64,000 nt of DNA. It comes from Flavipsychrobacter stenotrophus. GTDB lineage: Bacteria > Bacteroidota > Bacteroidia > Chitinophagales > Chitinophagaceae. Both the position numbers and the translations under genes were made by a program. Location: NCBI RefSeq assembly GCF_002954265.1, contig NZ_PPSL01000006.1:62001-126000 (forward strand), given 5' to 3'. The notes under the pieces were generated by a model. That model did no database searches. It worked only from the letters and a program-made list of their open reading frames with translations, and was not told the origin of the DNA. Below are positions 6,730-15,477 of this stretch, piece by piece. Position 1 is the stretch's first letter; each line of letters starts with the position of its first letter.

Positions 6730-8732
6730 TTAAAATCCTTCCTCAGCGACAACACTATGTTTCGGCCCTGGTTGTTCAGTCCGTAGTATTTGAGACGAGA
6801 CAGATGATCGGCATATACTGTATTGGTAAGATTAGTGCCTGCTAATCCTATCTGCCAGTTGCCCGACACAGTGTTAATAGTGATACCCGAAGATAGGTTA
6901 AGCAAGGCATAGCTGCCGGTCATGGTCTCAAACTGCGCAGGCCTATCTTGTTTAAACACATACACCAACTCCGGCGCCACAAAAATCCTGGTTATTTTGC
7001 CGGTTCTGATCTTCTCATACCTTAGGGACGTGGTTGACTTGTATGCCGGTATAAACGGCAAGTAATTGCCATCGGCGAGTACACCGTTGGTAATAGCAAA
7101 CACTTCTTTCAGTTGCCACTCCTTCTTACCCGCCGGAGTATAGGTGCCGAAGAATTCACCGCCGTATATGAGCGCGCCCTGCTGCTTGTACCTGTAAACA
7201 GGAAAGCCGTAGAACTTTTCAGTGGTGGGTGTGAGGTATACATAATTAAAGAATTGATTGTAGTAACCTGATGCCCCGGCAGCCCAGCTACCTTTATTTA
7301 CCAACACATCAATATCAGTATTCAGGTTCTGTTCTATCTTCAGGTTAGGGTCGCCGATCTCATACCTGTATACTCCTTCGTGCAGCCCATTAGACGACAG
7401 TTCCGCAAGGTTGGGCGATCTGGAACCGGTAGATGCATTAAACTTTAGATTAACACCGTCGGCAGGCATATACACAGCGCCCACCATGCCATTGCCGGTA
7501 ATGTTATTACGCGTAAATGGCTGTATAGCCTCACCCGGAATATTAAGGCTTCTGGTCGCTATAGTGTGTATGTATTTACTATTGATACCCCCACCCGCTT
7601 CTGCAATAAATTTATTGCGTGTCCATTTTAAATAACCGGCAAGATTCAACTCCATAAATGAGGCATCGGGGATAATGATGCGGCCACCGTAATTGGTATT
7701 ATTCTCAAAGGTGAGTTGCTGATTGCCGGTAAAGGATAAATTCTTACGCAGCTGTTTTTCCCATTTAAGGTTTTGCAATGCCGAGAACAAATGCATGTTC
7801 AGGCTTATCTGCCCTGCGCCCTCATCTTCCATGCGTATATTAGACTGCACACCGGCATTTAGCTGCAGCCGGGAGCTTTTCAATTGAAAGGTATTCTGAC
7901 TATTGAACAGGTTAAGCACCACAATGTGGTGCGGGCCATTCATACCCCGCTCCCACCTACCATCAGGTGCAAATGAGGAACTGAGGTCTTCCATAATAAA
8001 GCCAAACTTGTTGAGCGAAAAATTAAAGGTGTTCTCTTGTGTCCAGTTCTTTCGTTTAAAGCCCATACCGGCCTTCAGGTAATACCCCTGATTGCGCGAA
8101 TTGAGCACCCTGGCGCCCTTGCCATCGCTATAATCGGCGTGATTCTCCAAACCCAGCCTTACCCGCCACCAGCTATCTTTATGCCGTTTACTGATACCCG
8201 CATCGGTAAGTGTGCCGCGTGTATTGGCAAACAGCTGTGTACCTATATCGGCCTTATAACCCTCTGCTACAGGTTTCTCCTCTATTACATTGATAACGCC
8301 ACCCATAGCATCTGAGCCATATAGCAATGATGCGGGGCCTTTTATTATTTCTACCCTATCTAGACCTATCTGCGAAAGCCCCAACCCATGTTCATCCTGC
8401 CACTGCTGATTATCGAACCGCAGACCGGAATATAACACCAATATACGATTGCCATATAACCCACGTATAACAGGCTTGGATATAGAATTACCGGTGCTCA
8501 TTTGTGAAATGCCAGGCATTTTAGCCAATGCATCAGACAGGTTAAAAGGAGCATTATCGCACATCTGCTGCCTGCTGTAGCCCTCTATATTCAATGATGT
8601 GGCCGCCTTATTATTGGATTGAAAGCCGCTGATCACCACATTCTGCAGTTGATGTGATGTATCTGGGGCAACAGTATTCTGTGCACAAACAGTATTAGCA
8701 ACAAGTAACAAGAAGAGTAAACAATATTTCAT
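6723..8732 (-). CDS. TonB-dependent outer-membrane receptor
   Basis: Started at ATG 8732 (MKYCLLFLLLVANTVCAQ), a typical signal peptide gives a 669-residue receptor; the frame extends to 8801 but without a better signal. The plug domain follows (DALAKMPGISQMSTGNS, then RGLYGNRILVLYSGLRF and VEIIKGPASLLYGSDAMGGV). The rest is a 22-strand barrel ending in an aromatic residue (KDFKW). There is no carboxypeptidase-regulatory N-terminal domain. The plug phrase NQQWQDEHGLGL occurs in receptors tied to metal or metallophore uptake; the substrate here is unproven. It overlaps the 171-residue gene and is followed by a small lipoprotein gene. Confidence 0.9.
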   Translation of the reverse strand: MKYCLLFLLLVANTVCAQNTVAPDTSHQLQNVVISGFQSNNKAATSLNIEGYSRQQMCDNAPFNLSDALAKMPGISQMSTGNSISKPVIRGLYGNRILVLYSGLRFDNQQWQDEHGLGLSQIGLDRVEIIKGPASLLYGSDAMGGVINVIEEKPVAEGYKADIGTQLFANTRGTLTDAGISKRHKDSWWRVRLGLENHADYSDGKGARVLNSRNQGYYLKAGMGFKRKNWTQENTFNFSLNKFGFIMEDLSSSFAPDGRWERGMNGPHHIVVLNLFNSQNTFQLKSSRLQLNAGVQSNIRMEDEGAGQISLNMHLFSALQNLKWEKQLRKNLSFTGNQQLTFENNTNYGGRIIIPDASFMELNLAGYLKWTRNKFIAEAGGGINSKYIHTIATRSLNIPGEAIQPFTRNNITGNGMVGAVYMPADGVNLKFNASTGSRSPNLAELSSNGLHEGVYRYEIGDPNLKIEQNLNTDIDVLVNKGSWAAGASGYYNQFFNYVYLTPTTEKFYGFPVYRYKQQGALIYGGEFFGTYTPAGKKEWQLKEVFAITNGVLADGNYLPFIPAYKSTTSLRYEKIRTGKITRIFVAPELVYVFKQDRPAQFETMTGSYALLNLSSGITINTVSGNWQIGLAGTNLTNTVYADHLSRLKYYGLNNQGRNIVLSLRKDFKW

Positions 8733-8841
8733 AATAATATGTCGGGCCATTGCTGTTCCGAAAGCTAAGGTAGGAAAGGTTTTTAAGTAATGGGAGATCA
8801 ACTAAGCTATGCCAAGAGTTTATTTACACCTTCGAAAAAAC

Positions 8842-9150
8842 TCACCTGCCTTTTTGCTCCCATATCAAGGGGCTCCTACTAGTGTGGATCACTGCAAAAA
8901 CCTCGACAACGCCCAACACTTCATCTAAAGTAAAATGAACAAGAAATGGAAACTTTTTGATTCTCGTGCAACGAACATTGGCGTAGCGAATTGAATAGCC
9001 GGGAGCATTTGATTTGAGACTGTTGATTTGTTGCCTTACTTGCTTGTGGAATCGTGTACCCAAACCTGAAGATTATGAATTATACCAATCTGTAGCATAC
9101 TGAATATCATCCAGCGCAGAATCGTCTATTGCAACCTGGTAATTAACCAT
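8842..9150 (-). pseudogene. RelE/ParE-family toxin gene with in-frame stop
   Basis: Reading from ATG 9150, one base after the antitoxin stop, the frame gives MVNYQVAIDDSALDDIQYAT and continues to WYNS. Codon 26 is TAA (9073-9075), then the same frame resumes with SSGLGTRFHKQVRQQ and runs to a TGA at 8842. The two parts together make a standard toxin of about 100 residues of the RelE/ParE fold, including the basic C-terminal strand region. A single C-to-T change of a CAA codon would create the stop. Family members inhibit gyrase or cleave mRNA. Here the toxin is probably inactive, unless the stop is a sequencing error or translation restarts at a TTG at 9063. Confidence 0.8.
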
Positions 9151-9151
9151 T

Positions 9152-9382
9152 TTAAGGTCTCAGTTTTTTAGACGCCGAATCCCAATTTTTAAGTCGACCA
9201 GGATCTTGCCGAGCCTTTTCAATCCGACTTAGTACCAAATCCTGATGTTCCTGTGGAATATCGATATCCCCATCCCATAAAGCATCGTTGATCTGTAGTT
9301 TCTCCTTGGGTGACAATTGTTTAATCGTCTCAACTAGTTGCTGAAAACTCATATTCACGTTAAGATGTACACTATTGCTCAT
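9152..9382 (-). CDS. Antitoxin of RelE/ParE-type module (addiction module component family)
   Basis: A 76-residue acidic protein with an N-terminal helix (SFQQLVETIKQLSPKEKLQIN) and a DIDIPQEHQDLVLSRIEKARQDP segment, matching the small addiction-module antitoxin family. It probably starts at ATG 9382; ATG 9352 is an alternative. The stop codon is one base from the toxin start, the usual antitoxin-first order. It would bind and neutralise the adjacent toxin, which carries a nonsense codon. A TATATTTG -7 element lies at 9423-9430. Confidence 0.85.
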   Translation of the reverse strand: MSNSVHLNVNMSFQQLVETIKQLSPKEKLQINDALWDGDIDIPQEHQDLVLSRIEKARQDPGRLKNWDSASKKLRP

Positions 9383-9422
9383 AACACTGCTTCAACGGCA
9401 ATTATATTATTTCCGCCTTTTA

Positions 9423-9430
9423 CAAATATA
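9423..9430 (-). promoter_or_regulatory. -7 element for the antitoxin gene
   Basis: TATATTTG on the minus strand matches the Bacteroidota TAnnTTTG consensus, 41 nt before the ATG at 9382. No convincing -33 TTG was seen. Confidence 0.4.
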
Positions 9431-9495
9431 CAAAGTATTAAATCTACTACATAAACCCACCATTTTTTTAACTTTCATCCCCTTTTATAAAAACG

Positions 9496-9503
9496 TACCT
9501 TTG
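9496..9503 (+). promoter_or_regulatory. -7 element for the ABC-F gene
   Basis: TACCTTTG on the plus strand, 8 nt before the ATG at 9512, matches TAnnTTTG and implies a very short leader. Confidence 0.5.
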
Positions 9504-9511
9504 CCGCCTAT

Positions 9512-11413
9512 ATGCATTACGTTTCAGCAGAAAATATCAGTAAGAGTTACGGAATAAAACAATTATTTGAGAATATTACCTTTCACATAAGTGAGGGAGA
9601 TAAGATAGCACTGGTGGCCAGAAATGGTACCGGCAAAAGTACCCTGCTGAAGATACTGGCAGGTAAGGACAACGTAGAAAGCGGTACGGTATGGATACAT
9701 AAAGATGTGACCGTGGCCCTTTTCGACCAGGATCCTCAGTTCGAAGAAGACCTGACCGTACTCGATAATATATTCCACTACAAACACCCGGTATCTGAGG
9801 CCCTGCGTAAGTATGAGCGGGCTATGGACAGTGCCGAGCAAGACCCTACCGAAATAGGTGAAGCACTGGCACTTATAGACGAGCTGGGTGCCTGGGAGTT
9901 TGAAGGTAAGGTAAAGGAAATATTGGGCAAGCTCAATATCCACAACCTCGACCAGAAGGTAAAATCCCTATCGGGTGGTCAGCGCAAGCGTGTGGCATTG
10001 GCGCAGACACTTATAGATATAGGGTTTGAGCACAAGCACGTGCTGCTGATAATGGATGAACCTACCAACCACCTGGATGTAGAGATGGTAGAGTGGCTGG
10101 AACACTACCTGAACCAGGAAAAAGTGACCCTGCTGATGGTAACCCATGATCGCTACTTCCTGGAAGATGTGTGCGATGAAATATGGGAGCTGGACGACAA
10201 CAAGATATACACTTATAAGGGCGATTATGCCAACTTCCTGGAGAAGAAAGCGGCCCGTATAGATAACCAGCTTGCCAATATTGATAAGGCTAAAAACCTT
10301 TACCGTAAGGAGTTGGAGTGGATGCGTAAGCAACCTAAAGCAAGAACTACCAAGTCTAAAAGCCGCCAGGATTCATTCTACGAAACAGAAGCTAAGGCTA
10401 AACAGAAAGTGGTAGACCTGCAGGTGAAGCTGGAAATGCAGATGAACCGCCTGGGGGGCAAGATAGCTGAGCTGAAGAAGGTTTATAAGAGCTATGGCGA
10501 TAAGGTAATTCTGCGTGGGTTTGACTATACTTTTAAGAAGGGTGAACGTGTTGGTATCATTGGCAAAAATGGTGCGGGCAAGTCTACCTTCCTGCAAATG
10601 CTGCAGGGCCTTGAAATGCCCGACAGCGGCAAGATAAACATTGGTGACACCATTATCTTCGGTAACTTCTCTCAGCAGGGATTAGAGATAAAGGAAGATA
10701 TGCGTGTAATAGAATACGTAAAGAATATTGCTGAGCATTTCCCGCTGGCGGGTGGTGGCTCAATAAGCGCATCGCAGTTCCTTACATTGTTCCTGTTTCC
10801 GCCTGAGCAGCAGTTTACCTATGTATCTAAGCTGAGTGGTGGTGAAAAGAAGCGCCTGCAGTTATTGGCCGTGTTGTTCCGCAATCCTAACTTCCTGATT
10901 CTGGATGAACCTACCAATGATCTTGATCTCCCTACCCTATCAGTTCTGGAAAATTTCCTGAGCGATTACCAGGGATGTTTACTCATTGTATCACATGACA
11001 GGTACTTTATGGACAGACTTGTAGACCACCTGTTTGTATTTGATGGTGAAGGTGTGGTGAATGACTTCCCGGGCAACTATTCTGAATACAGGTTATCATT
11101 GAAATCGAAGGAAAAGACCGGTACGCAGCTAAGCGGAGAAAGCAAGCCTGAAACTGCAGAACCTGAAGTAGCAACCAAACCTAAAGAAGCAGAAAAGAAG
11201 AAATTCTCATTTAAGGAAAAGCGTGAGTTTGAGATGTTGGAAAAGGATATGGCCACTCTTGAAACGGAGAAGACCACTATAACAGCTAAAATGGCCGATG
11301 CCAGTCTACCTTATGATGAGCTACTAAAACTGGGCAATCGCATCACCGAGATCACCGGCATACTGGAAGAAAAAGAATTGAGGTGGCTGGAATTGAGTGA
11401 GTATACAAGCTAA
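9512..11413 (+). CDS. ABC-F family ATPase, Uup-like
   Basis: A 633-residue soluble protein with two ATP-binding cassettes and no membrane segment. Cassette 1 has Walker A ARNGTGKST (36-44), signature LSGGQRKRV and Walker B LLIMDEPTNHLD. Cassette 2 has GKNGAGKST, LSGGEKKRL and FLILDEPTNDLD. The linker between them is basic and coiled (the P-site tRNA interaction motif region). A Lys/Glu-rich linker leads to a C-terminal coiled coil as in Uup. ABC-F proteins act on the ribosome during translation or ribosome assembly; antibiotic-resistance members exist but nothing here points to that. One deviation is Arg37 in Walker A, where Gly/Pro is more usual. It has its own promoter element and terminator. 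Confidence 0.93.
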   Translation: MHYVSAENISKSYGIKQLFENITFHISEGDKIALVARNGTGKSTLLKILAGKDNVESGTVWIHKDVTVALFDQDPQFEEDLTVLDNIFHYKHPVSEALRKYERAMDSAEQDPTEIGEALALIDELGAWEFEGKVKEILGKLNIHNLDQKVKSLSGGQRKRVALAQTLIDIGFEHKHVLLIMDEPTNHLDVEMVEWLEHYLNQEKVTLLMVTHDRYFLEDVCDEIWELDDNKIYTYKGDYANFLEKKAARIDNQLANIDKAKNLYRKELEWMRKQPKARTTKSKSRQDSFYETEAKAKQKVVDLQVKLEMQMNRLGGKIAELKKVYKSYGDKVILRGFDYTFKKGERVGIIGKNGAGKSTFLQMLQGLEMPDSGKINIGDTIIFGNFSQQGLEIKEDMRVIEYVKNIAEHFPLAGGGSISASQFLTLFLFPPEQQFTYVSKLSGGEKKRLQLLAVLFRNPNFLILDEPTNDLDLPTLSVLENFLSDYQGCLLIVSHDRYFMDRLVDHLFVFDGEGVVNDFPGNYSEYRLSLKSKEKTGTQLSGESKPETAEPEVATKPKEAEKKKFSFKEKREFEMLEKDMATLETEKTTITAKMADASLPYDELLKLGNRITEITGILEEKELRWLELSEYTS

Positions 11414-11436
11414 AAGACTCATTCAAAAAAAATAGT

Positions 11437-11466
11437 AAAGGTCGAAGCACTGCTTCGACCTTTTTT
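11437..11466 (+). terminator. Rho-independent terminator of the ABC-F gene
   Basis: AAAGGTCGAAG, a 5-nt loop, and CTTCGACCTTT form an 11-bp stem followed by a T run. It lies 23 nt after the stop at 11413. Confidence 0.9.
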
Positions 11467-11484
11467 AGTGACCAAGAAGGAAGC

Positions 11485-11573
11485 GGTATACTATGAGGTG
11501 AAGCGAAACCTTCAACCAAAGCTGCAATTACGGGCGTTTCAAACGCCGACGAGCAGAGCAGAGTGAGTATACC
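11485..11573. other. Possible folded RNA or structured DNA element
   Basis: An 89-nt segment is closed by an 8-bp outer pairing (GGTATACT at 11485-11492 with AGTATACC at 11566-11573). It contains two inner hairpins: GGTGAAG with CTTC-A-ACC around 11497-11516, and GGGCGTTT/AAACGCC around 11532-11546. This resembles a multi-branched RNA. It is non-coding in all frames and follows a terminator. It could be a small RNA, a dispersed palindromic element or a chance fold; strand is undetermined. Confidence 0.35.
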
Positions 11574-11607
11574 AGTTGATCAATTATTTAAGAAATGATA
11601 AAAACTA

Positions 11608-11635
11608 ACCAGGCCGATCATTAATGACCGACCTG
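11608..11635 (-). terminator. Terminator of the small lipoprotein gene
   Basis: On the minus strand, AGGTCGGTCATTAATGATCGGCCT is a near-perfect palindrome (with G-U pairs) followed by GGTTAGTTTTT. It lies downstream of the stop at 11683. Confidence 0.6.
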
Positions 11636-11682
11636 ATTTATGTTAGTCTTACATAGACTTTCTAGTCTGTTGTCGGGAACAT

Positions 11683-11850
11683 TTATCTGCCTCCGCCTAT
11701 TCGGGCGATCAGGAAGATAATGAGTCCTATTATGGCGACCACGATAAAGACACCGACACCAACGCCTGCTTTAAATATGTCTCCTACTATCTGGCAACTG
11801 CTCAGGCCAAGTATTATTGCAGCGAGCAAAAAAATCTGTAGCTTTTTCAT
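11683..11850 (-). CDS. Small lipoprotein with one TM segment
   Basis: Start chosen at ATG 11850 (MKKLQIFLLAAIILGLSSCQ), giving a 55-residue protein with a lipobox Cys at about residue 19, then one long hydrophobic helix (GVGVGVFIVVAIIGLIIFLIARI) and a basic Gly-rich end. Such very small lipoprotein/TM peptides recur in Bacteroidota, often carrying misleading names; their role is unknown to me. It stands alone with its own terminator downstream. Confidence 0.7.
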   Translation of the reverse strand: MKKLQIFLLAAIILGLSSCQIVGDIFKAGVGVGVFIVVAIIGLIIFLIARIGGGR

Positions 11851-11993
11851 GGTTATTTTTTTAAATAATGGGTTGTTATCTGATTTTGTGTACATCTGAT
11901 AATAAAAAAACTTCGTGCCAATAAAAGAAAAAGCGAGTGAGTAGATTCAGTGTAGTGACTCTGCGTATATTTCCCTACATGATTTTCTACAAC

Positions 11994-12001
11994 TACATTT
12001 G
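11994..12001 (+). promoter_or_regulatory. -7 element deciding the start of the HSDR_N-like gene
   Basis: TACATTTG matches TAnnTTTG. The upstream in-frame TTG at 11999 lies inside it, so the ATG at 12011 is the only sensible start and the leader is nearly absent. Confidence 0.5.
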
Positions 12002-12010
12002 CAGAACTAT

Positions 12011-12451
12011 ATGATAACCATAGATTTTACACAACTAGAATTAAAACTGAAACAAGCCAATGGCAAAACGTCAGTTTTTGACCCCGTGCGTAAGAAGTGG
12101 ATCATACTAACACCGGAAGAACATGTGCGCCAATATATTGTGCAATACATGCTACAGGTGCTGCGCTATCCTCTTGCGCTGATAGCGGTGGAAAAAGCGA
12201 TACTGGTTGGGAAAATGAGTAAGCGGTTTGATATAGTGGTTTACAACCGAGATCATAAACCGTGGCTACTTGCAGAATGTAAAGCACCTGAAGTACCTGT
12301 GACAGAGCAGACATTGCATCAACTATTGAACTACCAGCAAACCATACAATGCAGATACTGGTTGCTTACCAACGGCCACCAGACCTTTTGCGCTGACTCT
12401 GGAAACGGCGGTATAGAATGGCTACTCGCTCTTCCCGCTTATAATATCTGA
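12011..12451 (+). CDS. HSDR_N-like (type I restriction R-subunit N-terminal) domain protein
   Basis: A 146-residue protein starting at ATG 12011 (MITIDFTQLELKLK). It matches the small stand-alone HSDR_N_2-type family: PEEHVRQYIVQYML, a mid-region DIVVYNRDHKPWLLAECKAP that carries the D and ExK residues of a PD-(D/E)xK nuclease fold, and WLLTNG near the end. No restriction, methylase or specificity subunit lies nearby. The family is widespread in Bacteroidota as a solitary gene of unknown role, so DNA cleavage is an inference. Its 3' end overlaps the convergent protease gene by 30 bp. Confidence 0.8.
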   Translation: MITIDFTQLELKLKQANGKTSVFDPVRKKWIILTPEEHVRQYIVQYMLQVLRYPLALIAVEKAILVGKMSKRFDIVVYNRDHKPWLLAECKAPEVPVTEQTLHQLLNYQQTIQCRYWLLTNGHQTFCADSGNGGIEWLLALPAYNI

Positions 12452-14074
12452 GTACTCCCCTTCGTCTAGCAGCTCAAGTGCTCTATTAATGACATTGTCA
12501 TCTTCTGCCAGTACCGCATAGTACCCGTTGTCTTTAAACAAGAAGCGGGCTATCTGCGCTCTTATGTGGGTTTGGAAATACTTTCTGTTAGCCGGCCTGC
12601 TGAGTTCTTTTCCCACTTTGCGGCGAATCAGGGGATTAACTGATGCGAGGTAACCATCAATTATTTTATCCTCGTCATCGAATGAGTTGAGGAAAGTCTG
12701 GATATTCCTGTATTTGAGCTTAGATCTATGCGTAAGGAAATAATCCCAGATGGCTGTTTTTAGTCCGGCGCTTGCTATACGATTGCGCATATCTGCGGAA
12801 ATATGCATGGTATCATAGGGCACGTAAACGTCGGGTTTTATGCCGCCGCCGCTATATACGACCCTGTGATTAGCTGTGTAGTATTTCGTGGTATCTACCA
12901 ATACAAAAAGATCTTTCCCCGTTAATTCACCCGATTCAAAACGCTTCTCATAATCGGCCTGGTAAGCGGCACGGCCTTTTGCAAATGAGCGCTGAATAGA
13001 GCGACCGGAAGGAGTGTAATATTTGGCAACTGTTAACCTGAGTTCGGAACCATCACCCATCTCATATGGTTCTTGTACCAGTCCCTTTCCGAATGACCTG
13101 CGACCAACTATAAGTCCCCTATCCCAATCCTGCACCGCACCGGCCAATATTTCGCTGGCAGAGGCAGAGCTTTCATCCATCAGAATGATGACCTTACCCT
13201 TTTCAAATAAACCTTTGAGGTTAGCTGTGTATTCTGTTTTAGCAGCATGAGTGCCCTGGGTATAGACAATGAGTTTATTGCCGTCTATAAGCTCATCGGC
13301 AATCTGTGTGGCCTGATCCAGGTATCCACCCGGGTTATCGCGCAGATCAATAATGAGCTGCTTAGCACCATCATTCTTTAACCTCTTCAGCGCATCGGCA
13401 AACTCTTTGTGGGTGGTAGCACTAAAGCGGTTGATCTTGATCATGCCCGTAAATCTATCGAGCATAATGCCGGCATCGACGCTATACAAAGGAATAAGGT
13501 CCCGCGTAATGGAAACCTGTTTAAGCGCAGGTGAGAAGAAGTGCTTTATGGTAAGAGAAACATTGCTTTTTTGCTTGCCTTTGAGCATATTGATGATGCG
13601 GGACGAAGTGATATTGACGCCTGCCACCACGCTATCGCCCACCTTGATCAACTGGTCGCCCAATTCAATACCCACCTGACTGGCGGGCCCTTTATCAATT
13701 ACAGAAGTAACTTCAATGGTATCACGAACAATGGAAAATTCGACGCCGATACCTGAGAAACCACCCTCCATATCGTCGTTAATATCCTGCATATCTTCTG
13801 CCGGTATGTATACTGTATGGGGGTCGAGGGATTTTAGGATACCTGAAATTGCGTCTTTGTACAGGTGGTCTCCGTTTATGGAATCGACATATTTTTCATT
13901 TATCAGGTCAATCACCTGCTCCAGACGGTCGTTGCGCTCCACAACAGTATTGATATCACGTTTTCCACGCAACGAATCGCGCAGATTGAAACCTAATACC
14001 ATACCTAAAATTAAAATGAGGGAAAAAAGGAGTGGCATCCAAGCCTTACCCTTTCCCCTTTCAGTTCCTTCCAT
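12422..14074 (-). CDS. C-terminal processing peptidase, S41 family (CtpA-like)
   Basis: A 550-residue protease. An N-terminal TM/signal anchor (LLFSLILILGMVLGFNLRD) is followed by a helical segment (LINEKYVDSINGD), a PDZ domain (GIGVEFSIVRDTIEVTSVI and GDQLIKVGDSVV) and the S41 core. The Ser/Lys dyad region is visible as DESSASASEIL and RRSFGKGLVQ, and an Arg-Asp-Asn-Pro-Gly motif (LRDNPGGYLDQA) shapes the oxyanion site. It acts in the periplasm, trimming C-termini of envelope proteins. The C-terminal 120 residues, with a helix-rich tail, are as in Bacteroidota members. A TACTTTTG element lies 17 nt upstream. Confidence 0.93.
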   Translation of the reverse strand: MEGTERGKGKAWMPLLFSLILILGMVLGFNLRDSLRGKRDINTVVERNDRLEQVIDLINEKYVDSINGDHLYKDAISGILKSLDPHTVYIPAEDMQDINDDMEGGFSGIGVEFSIVRDTIEVTSVIDKGPASQVGIELGDQLIKVGDSVVAGVNITSSRIINMLKGKQKSNVSLTIKHFFSPALKQVSITRDLIPLYSVDAGIMLDRFTGMIKINRFSATTHKEFADALKRLKNDGAKQLIIDLRDNPGGYLDQATQIADELIDGNKLIVYTQGTHAAKTEYTANLKGLFEKGKVIILMDESSASASEILAGAVQDWDRGLIVGRRSFGKGLVQEPYEMGDGSELRLTVAKYYTPSGRSIQRSFAKGRAAYQADYEKRFESGELTGKDLFVLVDTTKYYTANHRVVYSGGGIKPDVYVPYDTMHISADMRNRIASAGLKTAIWDYFLTHRSKLKYRNIQTFLNSFDDEDKIIDGYLASVNPLIRRKVGKELSRPANRKYFQTHIRAQIARFLFKDNGYYAVLAEDDNVINRALELLDEGEYSDIISGKSE

Positions 14075-14090
14075 CTAATGAATCCTTATG

Positions 14091-14098
14091 CAAAAGTA
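14091..14098 (-). promoter_or_regulatory. -7 element for the S41 protease gene
   Basis: TACTTTTG on the minus strand, 16 nt before the ATG at 14074, matches TAnnTTTG. Confidence 0.45.
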
Positions 14099-14249
14099 AA
14101 CCATAGTTAAATAGAAAAATAAACGATTAATCCACAAGTGTGCTATGGATTGTTAATAAAGTAATGCCACGAAATAGTTGTCTGAACCAGGATTTATAGG
14201 ATTAAAGGAAATACAGGATGCCAGTTGTAAGGCATAAACCCATTTCCTG

Positions 14250-14257
14250 TAAATTTG
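14250..14257 (+). promoter_or_regulatory. -7 element deciding the moeA start
   Basis: TAAATTTG, 11 nt before ATG 14269, matches TAnnTTTG. It lies inside the longer open frame that starts at 14218, so the downstream ATG is preferred. Confidence 0.5.
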
Positions 14258-14268
14258 ATGGATATATT

Positions 14269-15477
14269 ATGATAAGCGTACAGGAAGCAGAAGAAATTAT
14301 ACTATCGCAGGTAAGAGATTATGGTGTTGAGGAAATACCATTTGAAGCAGCATTCGGACGTGTACTAGCACAGGACATAAGGTGCGACCGCGACCTCCCA
14401 GCATATAACCGCGTTACGATGGATGGTATAGCCGTAAGTTACGCTTCCATAGAACAAGGTGTTACTGCATTCCGCATAAGGGCTACACAAGCGGCGGGAG
14501 ATGAGCCTATAGAAATTGACGAACTTACTGACTGTATAGAAATAATGACCGGCGCAGCTCAGCCGATAACTGCTGATACTGTAATTCCGTATGAGCAGAT
14601 AACCATTGACAATGGTATAGCCACACTTGCAACGTCGACCATTAAGATGGGGCAAAATATACACTTTAAGGGCAGAGACCGCAAGCAAAATGACATCGTA
14701 ACACCCTTCAATTCGCTGATAGATGCCGCTGTAATAAATATAGCAGCGACAGTGGGCAAAGTAACCATGGCAGTACGAACCAGACCACGTATATTGATCG
14801 TATCTACTGGCGATGAACTGGTGGAGGTGGATGAGACGCCTGCTGATTATCAACTGAGAAGATCAAATAGCTTTTCCATACAGGCAGTGCTGCAACAACA
14901 TGCACTTGAGGCCGATATGCTGCACTTACCCGATGAACCGTTCACCATAGAAAACGAAATAACAGAAGCACTGAACGAGTATGATGTGCTGATATTCAGT
15001 GGTGGTGTTTCCGCGGGAAAATACGACCACGTACCAAAAGTGCTCGAAGAAGTGGGTGTTCATCAACTATTCCATAAAATAAAACAGCGCCCAGGCAAGC
15101 CCTTCTGGTTTGGCGCGCATGATGACGGGCAGTTGGTATTCGCATTTCCCGGCAACCCTGTTTCTGCCTTTATGTGCCTGCACAGATATTTTGTACCATG
15201 GTATAAGCGTACAATGGGAATGGCGGACGACCGTAAAATTTATGGTGTACTTAACGACGATGTGACCTTTACACCGGCGTTACAATACTATATGCAAGTG
15301 AGCCTTGACTTTAATGAGCAAGGACAAATAGTGGCAACACCACTGCAAGGAAATGGATCGGGGGACCTGGCCAACCTATTGGAATCAGATGCATTTATGG
15401 AGTTACCTGCCGATAAGAGCGAGTTTAAAAAAGGGGAAGTATATAGGATTTGGGTGTTTAAGAACGTTTTGCAATGA
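14269..15477 (+). CDS. moeA: Molybdopterin molybdenumtransferase MoeA
   Basis: A 402-residue protein starting at ATG 14269 (MISVQEAEEIIL). Recognisable blocks are LPAYNRVTMDGIAV at the N-terminus, IMTGAAQP and VIPYEQI in domain II, and the MoCF-binding core ILIVSTGDELV, then LRRSNSF, IFSGGVSAGKYDHVP and FAFPGNPVSAFMC. MoeA inserts molybdate into adenylated molybdopterin to make Moco. It is the first gene of a plus-strand cluster with moaC, mobA and moeB-like genes; it overlaps the next (frameshifted) gene by 4 bp. The C-terminal domain IV is present, so length is normal. Confidence 0.95.
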   Translation: MISVQEAEEIILSQVRDYGVEEIPFEAAFGRVLAQDIRCDRDLPAYNRVTMDGIAVSYASIEQGVTAFRIRATQAAGDEPIEIDELTDCIEIMTGAAQPITADTVIPYEQITIDNGIATLATSTIKMGQNIHFKGRDRKQNDIVTPFNSLIDAAVINIAATVGKVTMAVRTRPRILIVSTGDELVEVDETPADYQLRRSNSFSIQAVLQQHALEADMLHLPDEPFTIENEITEALNEYDVLIFSGGVSAGKYDHVPKVLEEVGVHQLFHKIKQRPGKPFWFGAHDDGQLVFAFPGNPVSAFMCLHRYFVPWYKRTMGMADDRKIYGVLNDDVTFTPALQYYMQVSLDFNEQGQIVATPLQGNGSGDLANLLESDAFMELPADKSEFKKGEVYRIWVFKNVLQ

